64,000 nucleotides of DNA from Gnetum montanum (taxonomy: Eukaryota; Streptophyta; Gnetopsida; Gnetales; Gnetaceae). The position numbers and the translations under genes are program-made. The stretch spans positions 1,813,197 to 1,877,196 of the forward strand of contig MNCI01022611.1 in assembly GCA_015680685.1 (NCBI GenBank), in the 5' to 3' direction. Of the stretch, positions 59,301 to 64,000 are shown one piece after another; the first letter of the stretch is position 1; each line of letters starts with the position of its first letter. The notes under the pieces are model-generated. The model was not told where the DNA came from and made no database searches. It saw only the letters and a program-made list of their open reading frames with translations.

Positions 59301-60497
59301 ACATTGAACCATGTTAAAACTTTACCTTATTGATTTCGATCTCATTTGTTTGACGCTTTGTCTTCCACAAGAAGTTAAGATTTTTATAACGTCTTTCAAC
59401 TCTACATTATTTTCAACTAGACGAAGTCGGTTACTATTGTTGCAACTTGAAGCGATCAAGATACCCGTAATTTGTGGGGCTCGAATTTACCATATTCCGT
59501 AAAACTTACCCCGTTGATGTCCTTTACTAATTATACGTAACCTTTGACCATGAATCACCTGTACAATGATTCACTTCCTCTTTCAGCATGCCATGCCATG
59601 ATACCCTTTTACTCATTTGTTTCCTAATTGGTTTCCTTTACCACGAAGTAACATAGCGCCATTGGATTTGCCCAGGCTAAATTTGTTAGGAAATCCACTT
59701 CCATTCCCTCTGCAGGTACTCACGAAGTTTACAATAGAATCCCAAAGTTTACGGTGCAACGAAAGCGATAACCTTGATACTTGTTACCATTACTAAAACC
59801 TTCCACGCTGGGCCTGTCAGCGCTGAGATAGAATTGCTGCAATCAGCTGACATAGTCCACGATAAGTGTCCATGAAAAGGCAAGATCATGAACAGTAGGA
59901 TAGAAATATCCATCCATCCATCCATCCAACACATACAGCACAACGCGCAAATTTACAACACGTTAAACAAAGCGTAAACTAACATTTCCTGGAACATTCA
60001 TGACCTATGGTAGACCAAACGATCCGGTTTCGTCTGAAATTTTAGTACTTAACCCATCGTGTGGAACACTACAACCCAACACATCCAACAACCCACGGTA
60101 ACCAAAAGACTTAGCATTCAAGTGACGCAGTAACAATCGCAGTAACACAAAAATTGCACTGGTGTTTATTACATTCATATAAAGAAAATTTTGGGTGGCT
60201 TTGAATCCGACTCGAGAAGCTCGTACATGTTATTAATCATTAATTAACAAAAGGATCTATTTCCTCCTTCTTCCCTCTATCTGTTACTGTACAATACATG
60301 CAAATTTATGTTCGATAACGAGCAGGCCGCGGCCTGGCCCGGCTCTGGCACTGTCCATGCCATGATGTTGAGTTTTGGGTACGAGGAATTCGGCAGCAAT
60401 GTCGCCGGCTCCCGCCTGGTGGCAGAAAAGTTCTGAAAAATCTTTGAACATATGCTCCGGATGCGAATATATATATAAATATATATATATCTAATCC
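59301..60497. other. Boundary region and 3' flank of the LBD gene
   Basis: Composition changes from AT-rich repeat to mixed unique-looking sequence. No coding sequence is supported. (ATCC)n at about 59909-59927 and (TA)n at about 60467-60491 are microsatellites. The latter lies just past the LBD stop codon, within the likely 3' UTR. Confidence 0.5.
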
Positions 60498-61792
60498 TCA
60501 CGCGGCGCTCAGGCTCAGTCCCAAACACGTCAATGCAGAAGCATCCTGACCATCATCATCAGCATCATTAGAGCTTTCGGTCGGCTGCTCATCCTCCGTT
60601 TCGAACTTGCGATTGCTGGTTACAAAAAGAGCGCATCCGGCAGCAGCAGCAGCAACGGAAGAAGGAGTTGCATGAGTCTGCTGCTGCGAGCACAACGTCA
60701 ATTCCAGTGTCACGTCTTCAGCATCCTCCGCTGTGTTGGAAGAAGATCTGTGAAGGCAGCTTATGATTTCAATTGGGTTGTTGTTGCTGTTGTTATGGTT
60801 TGGCTCATTATTATTCCTCGCGGAATGGCAGCTCGAATCGCTGGAAGCGGTGACATATTTGTTGTTACTGGAGCCGCGGGAGTAGCAGCGCCGGCCACGC
60901 AAATTGAACACCACCTGCGACTGAGACTGAAACTGAGACTGAGACTGAGACTGAGACTGAGAAATCGCGGATGCCATTACGGGGAGCTCTGGTTCGAGCT
61001 TCATAACGACGACGACGTCGTCGTCGTCTGCGGCCGCGGCAGCTGCGGCACGGCGAGCTGCGCGTTTGAATCGGCCTTTGGTCTTCACTTTGCGGAGCTC
61101 GTTGGCGATGGCTTCCATCAGCTTCGTTTTCTCCGGCTGCAACTTCTTCGGCGCCTGCGCAGTTCCTCCGTCGCCGGAATCCATGGCTGCCGCTGCAGCA
61201 GCGGCAGAAGCACCGGCGGCATCGTCGTCGTCGGCGTTGGCCTGAAATGGCGTAATGGGCACGCCCTTCAGAATGTTCTCCACGGCGGACTGACAGACCC
61301 ACCACTTTCCGGCCATGAGCAGCCCCGTGGAACCGTACACAGGATTCGCCAACCGCCCACAGGCCTCGTACAACAGTGATCTGAATATGGCTGCAACCAA
61401 GAACAAAGAACACACACACACGGGGCTTTAATTTACGATCATCCGTTGCTGCTGTAAACCGAACGTCAAACTGAAATTGTTCCCTCTTTGTTTCTCACGC
61501 TGCAGAATCTTGTTAAAACTTAAAGTGAACGTCAAACTGGAATTGTTGGTTTCCTCTTTGTTGCAGAATCTTGTTAGAGGTTGAAAAGAAAGTTATGTAT
61601 ACCTGGGCGGAGATGGTCCGGGCCGGCGCTGATAAGGTTCATGAGACCGGCGCGGCCGTAGAACTTGGCGAGGAAGACTGTGGCGTTGGCCTGCGACTCG
61701 GGGCTCTTGATCCATTCAAGGCAGGGCCTTATTATGCAGTCGTCGCTGCAGCCCTTTCTCAAAACTCGGCAACCATTGCAGCTCATCTTCAT
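60498..61792 (-). CDS. Class II LOB-domain (LBD) transcription factor, two exons, 360 aa
   Basis: Exon 1 is 61792-61603 and exon 2 is 61390-60498 (join 1083 nt, 360 codons plus stop). The LOB domain starts [19 protein letters not shown], the CX2CX6CX3C zinc-like motif. It continues with [20 protein letters not shown] and the [11 protein letters not shown] part of the GAS block. The split falls inside HLRP|A, then [20 protein letters not shown]. There is no leucine-zipper repeat. These are hallmarks of class II LBD proteins (Arabidopsis LBD37-LBD42 group), nuclear regulators linked to nitrogen response and metabolism. The C-terminal half is low complexity (Ala and Asp runs, alternating Ser-Gln) with LELTL and a final LGLSLSAA. 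It is longer than Arabidopsis relatives (roughly 200-260 aa from memory), mostly through these runs. No disruption is seen. The exact orthologue is not assignable. Confidence 0.93.
61391..61602 (-). other. Intron of the LBD gene
   Basis: 212 bp with donor CAG|GTATAC (exon end 61603) and acceptor TTGGTTGCAG (ending 61391). The joined codon gives HLRPA, the conserved sequence at this intron position in class II LBD genes. A near-duplicate phrase, GAACGTCAAACTG with GTTTCCTCTTTGTT, occurs twice inside (about 61461-61490 and 61525-61560). Confidence 0.9.
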
Positions 61793-61930
61793 TTGCTTCC
61801 TGCTCTGCTCTGCTCTGCTCTTAACCTCCTCCCTTTCCTTGCTGGCTTCTGCAACTTGGTCCGGCTCTCTTTAGTAGTTCCTTTTTCCCTCTTTGCTTCC
61901 CTGTTGATATTTATACTGTTGGCGATATCT
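61793..61930 (-). promoter_or_regulatory. 5' UTR and TATA box of the LBD gene
   Basis: On the minus strand TATAAATA (plus 61908-61915) lies about 115 bp before the ATG, suggesting a transcript start near 61880. The leader contains a (GAGCA)n run (plus 61801-61821, CTCTG units). The start codon at 61792 is chosen because MKMSCNGC matches the family N-terminus. Confidence 0.6.
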
Positions 61931-64000
61931 TGGGCGCCAAGAGAAAACTGCAGAGGAGAAAACTTGTGGCCGAAGAATCGGAAATGTCCCAGAAAATTCC
62001 TCTTTTCTCGCCTGCCTAGATTCGCGAGCGCGACGGTGTCACCCCTGGCGGGGCTTCCTTTCTTGGTTCCAACTTTAATGGCGAACCCGAACGCGACCCG
62101 ACCCAACTCCCACCGCTTAAAACAAAGAATTAAACCGCCTCTTTTCCTTTCCCTTTGTCGTGCATGGATCTTGGACAAGCGGGGGGAGATACCCACAACA
62201 ATCCCAGATCGCAGAGAGGATGGTCAAAAGCTGCACCGAAAAGCGTAGCCTATAAAAAGGGCACGCTAAACAAGGGCTCCGTGAATTTGTCTGTCGGGAA
62301 ACTGCTGCAAGTTCGCCAAATTTTGGAGCGTATTACCGAAACAATGCGGTGTCGTGGCTCGGGCAAGCTCGGACGGCAACACAATTGTTAAAAAAACACT
62401 GTTGCTTTGCGTTACGGGCCACATATTTGCGACAAAAACAATTGGTTCAGGTTCCCACCGTTTGTGCGTTTAACAGCGAAACCGCCCGAGAAGGAAGGAA
62501 TAATAATAATGATACGAGTAGATAAAAAATTATAATGTGGGCGGGGGCAAAAATAATGGCGAGCGTGACGGGTGTTGCGTGATTGCGCTGGAGCGGCCGC
62601 CGCGTTCACGGGGCTGGGCCCCACTCAGGGACATACACCGAATTTTGGCAAACCCCTCGTCTCCATCTCCAGCAACTTTGCTTGCTTTCTTTCTTTGCTT
62701 GTTTTGTTTTTCTCTCTTGCGGCCCGTCTCTGAGGTTCCCTATCATTCCCCGTTTGCCCTGACTGTGGGCGGCCGTTGGATTCGTTAGCGCCCCGCGGGC
62801 CCCACCGCTGCGGCTCTGCCCACCGATTCGCGGGAGGCCGCTGGCCCCCGCCTTCAAAAACCACGGCTCCGCTTCCACATTCAATGTATGGAGAGTGGCG
62901 TCCTCCTCGCAGATTCGATCCCGCGACCTCCACGCCCCAGCGATCCCACCGTCCCTGTCTGCCCCCCCCCCCACGCTGTCCTTTCATTCGTCTTTGACGG
63001 CCAATTCCACCTTAGCTACGTGATTCCAAATCCGCGTTAACCTTGGAAATATTATTCCTGCCTTTGTTCGTCTTTTTGAACGGGTACCTTTCTGTTTTTC
63101 ACTCACATGTCACAGCCTGTTTATCTTCGGCCGTCTGATTTGTGGAAATTGCAACAAACCATCCTTTTATAAAAAGTGCCTGCCACGAAACACCCAAAAA
63201 TTTAAGGCAAAAGCATACAAAAATAACATAAATCCAGCGGACCCAGCCCGAATATTTCTTTGCTCTTTTACTTAAACGCCAATACTAACGTTTGAGATCG
63301 AAGCGCTGTAGCACGTATATCTCTCGTGGATTTCTTATGCCATAACCGGAAATTTACATTCCTGCAACTTTTAAAGGGTCCGTGTTTACATTGTCTGAAC
63401 TCAGCATGCTAAAAACCAACCAACCAACCAACCAACCAAAACCAGATTCCCAAATTTTGAATTTCGTTGCGTTTCCAGCAAAAGCCCATTTCGCATTATC
63501 ATTCTGTCACAGTTCCAGGATTTGCGCTCCAGGAAAACGACCGCAAAGAGAGGGCTCGTCAAACTGAGCGAGCAAGATTCTACATTTCTCCACATGGAAA
63601 TGGTTTCTGGGGAATTCAAACTTCGCAACCAATAAGCTAAACTATGATGCAGCAGCAGCAGAAGAAGCACAAAAGTCGGTAGCCAGTGCAGTGGGCAGTC
63701 GGCCCACAGGACAGGCAAGGCCAGCAGTCGCTGTCGTGGATTTCCCGCACTCTTGGAAACCACTGTCCAAACATCGTGGAAATGCACATACTGCAAGCGG
63801 ATCCGACACGGACAAGGCACATGCATTATCAAGAAAAAAGAAAAGCAGTGACTGAAACGAACGTCCATGTGCATGAATCTGGACTGTAGAAGGATGGATG
63901 GGCTGGACTCGGGATACTGGAAGAATCCACGTTTCTGGGTGTCGTCTATTTTGCCGTGCAAATTTCCGAAATTTCAGCAGTGACGCCTCCCTCTGCTGCT
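61931..64000. other. Upstream region of the LBD gene, GC-richer, no gene supported
   Basis: Clearly higher GC than the rest of the window, with CpG-rich parts around 62580-62620 and 62780-62990 and a C run near 62963-62973. (CCAA)n lies at about 63417-63439 and (CAG)n near 63650-63660. Open frames here (61571-62248 plus, 62606-62987 minus, 63401-63961 minus) lack recognisable domains and look like chance frames in GC-rich DNA. It may hold the distal promoter. Confidence 0.5.

Noticed and set aside
60672-61379. 235-codon open frame on the plus strand opposite the LBD exon
   Set aside because: Antisense to a well-supported LBD exon; its composition mirrors the low-complexity codons, and it has no domain.
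61571-62248. 225-codon open frame on the plus strand over LBD exon 1 and upstream DNA
   Set aside because: Overlaps the LBD start and 5' UTR in antisense and has no recognisable domain; GC-rich chance frame.
63401-63961. 186-codon open frame on the minus strand near the window end
   Set aside because: Ends in a (CCAA)n microsatellite and has Leu/Ser-rich low complexity with no domain or splice context.

Overview
The window is nuclear DNA of a seed plant with a large, repeat-filled genome. One ordinary host gene lies at the right end: a class II LOB-domain (LBD) transcription factor on the minus strand (60498-61792). Everything from 1 to about 59.3 kb is layered LTR retrotransposons and short repeats. 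The element types (Athila-like elements with an extra 3' ORF, a Tat-like element with LTRs of several kb, a chromodomain gypsy element) and the heavy decay suggest a gymnosperm. This is an inference from style; nothing in the sequence names the species.

Layout. (1) 1-4624: the 3' part of element A, with an internal promoter, a long non-pol ORF (ORF3, 690-3476), a polypurine tract and a 3' LTR. (2) 4625-6189: anonymous AT-rich DNA. (3) 6190-20127: element G on the minus strand, Tat-like, with the order gag, protease, archaeal-type RNase H, RT, RNase H, integrase. Its long LTRs carry a fragment that looks like a captured BAHD acyltransferase gene. The 5' LTR is swollen by minisatellites. (4) 20128-22478: flank with tandem duplications and a tRNA-like SINE bounded by 16-bp target-site duplications. 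(5) 22479-59233: element D, an old Athila-like element split by two later insertions. Insertion H (29914-40923, TSD ATAAG) is a solo-LTR-like unit, itself split by chromovirus F (30008-39850), which holds a solo LTR of the A family (30890-31848, TSD CCAAT). Insertion E (41192-53845, TSD TTCTT) is a complete relative of D. (6) 59234-60497: a scrap of retroelement leader, then the 3' flank of the LBD gene. (7) 60498-64000: the LBD gene and its GC-richer upstream DNA.

The most unusual system is the A/D/E family. These are Ty3/gypsy elements with tRNA-Asp-like primer sites and an RT of the FMDDF type. After integrase, in the position where Athila elements carry an env-like frame, they have a third ORF of about 930 codons encoding a globular N-terminal domain and a long coiled coil. 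In all three copies ORF3 has its own TATA box 415-475 bp upstream. In D and E, and less clearly in A, an apparent leader intron ends right at the ATG. The ORF3 promoter repeats short motifs found in the element's own LTR U3. The A family uses a GCGATATCGC palindrome; D and E use a TCRAYATRGCC-like word. This suggests a cis-trans module in which both promoters of one element share a regulator.

All retroelement ORFs carry stops and frameshifts, and none is presented as functional. Boundaries were read by eye; TSDs and terminal TG...CA were checked base by base where given.
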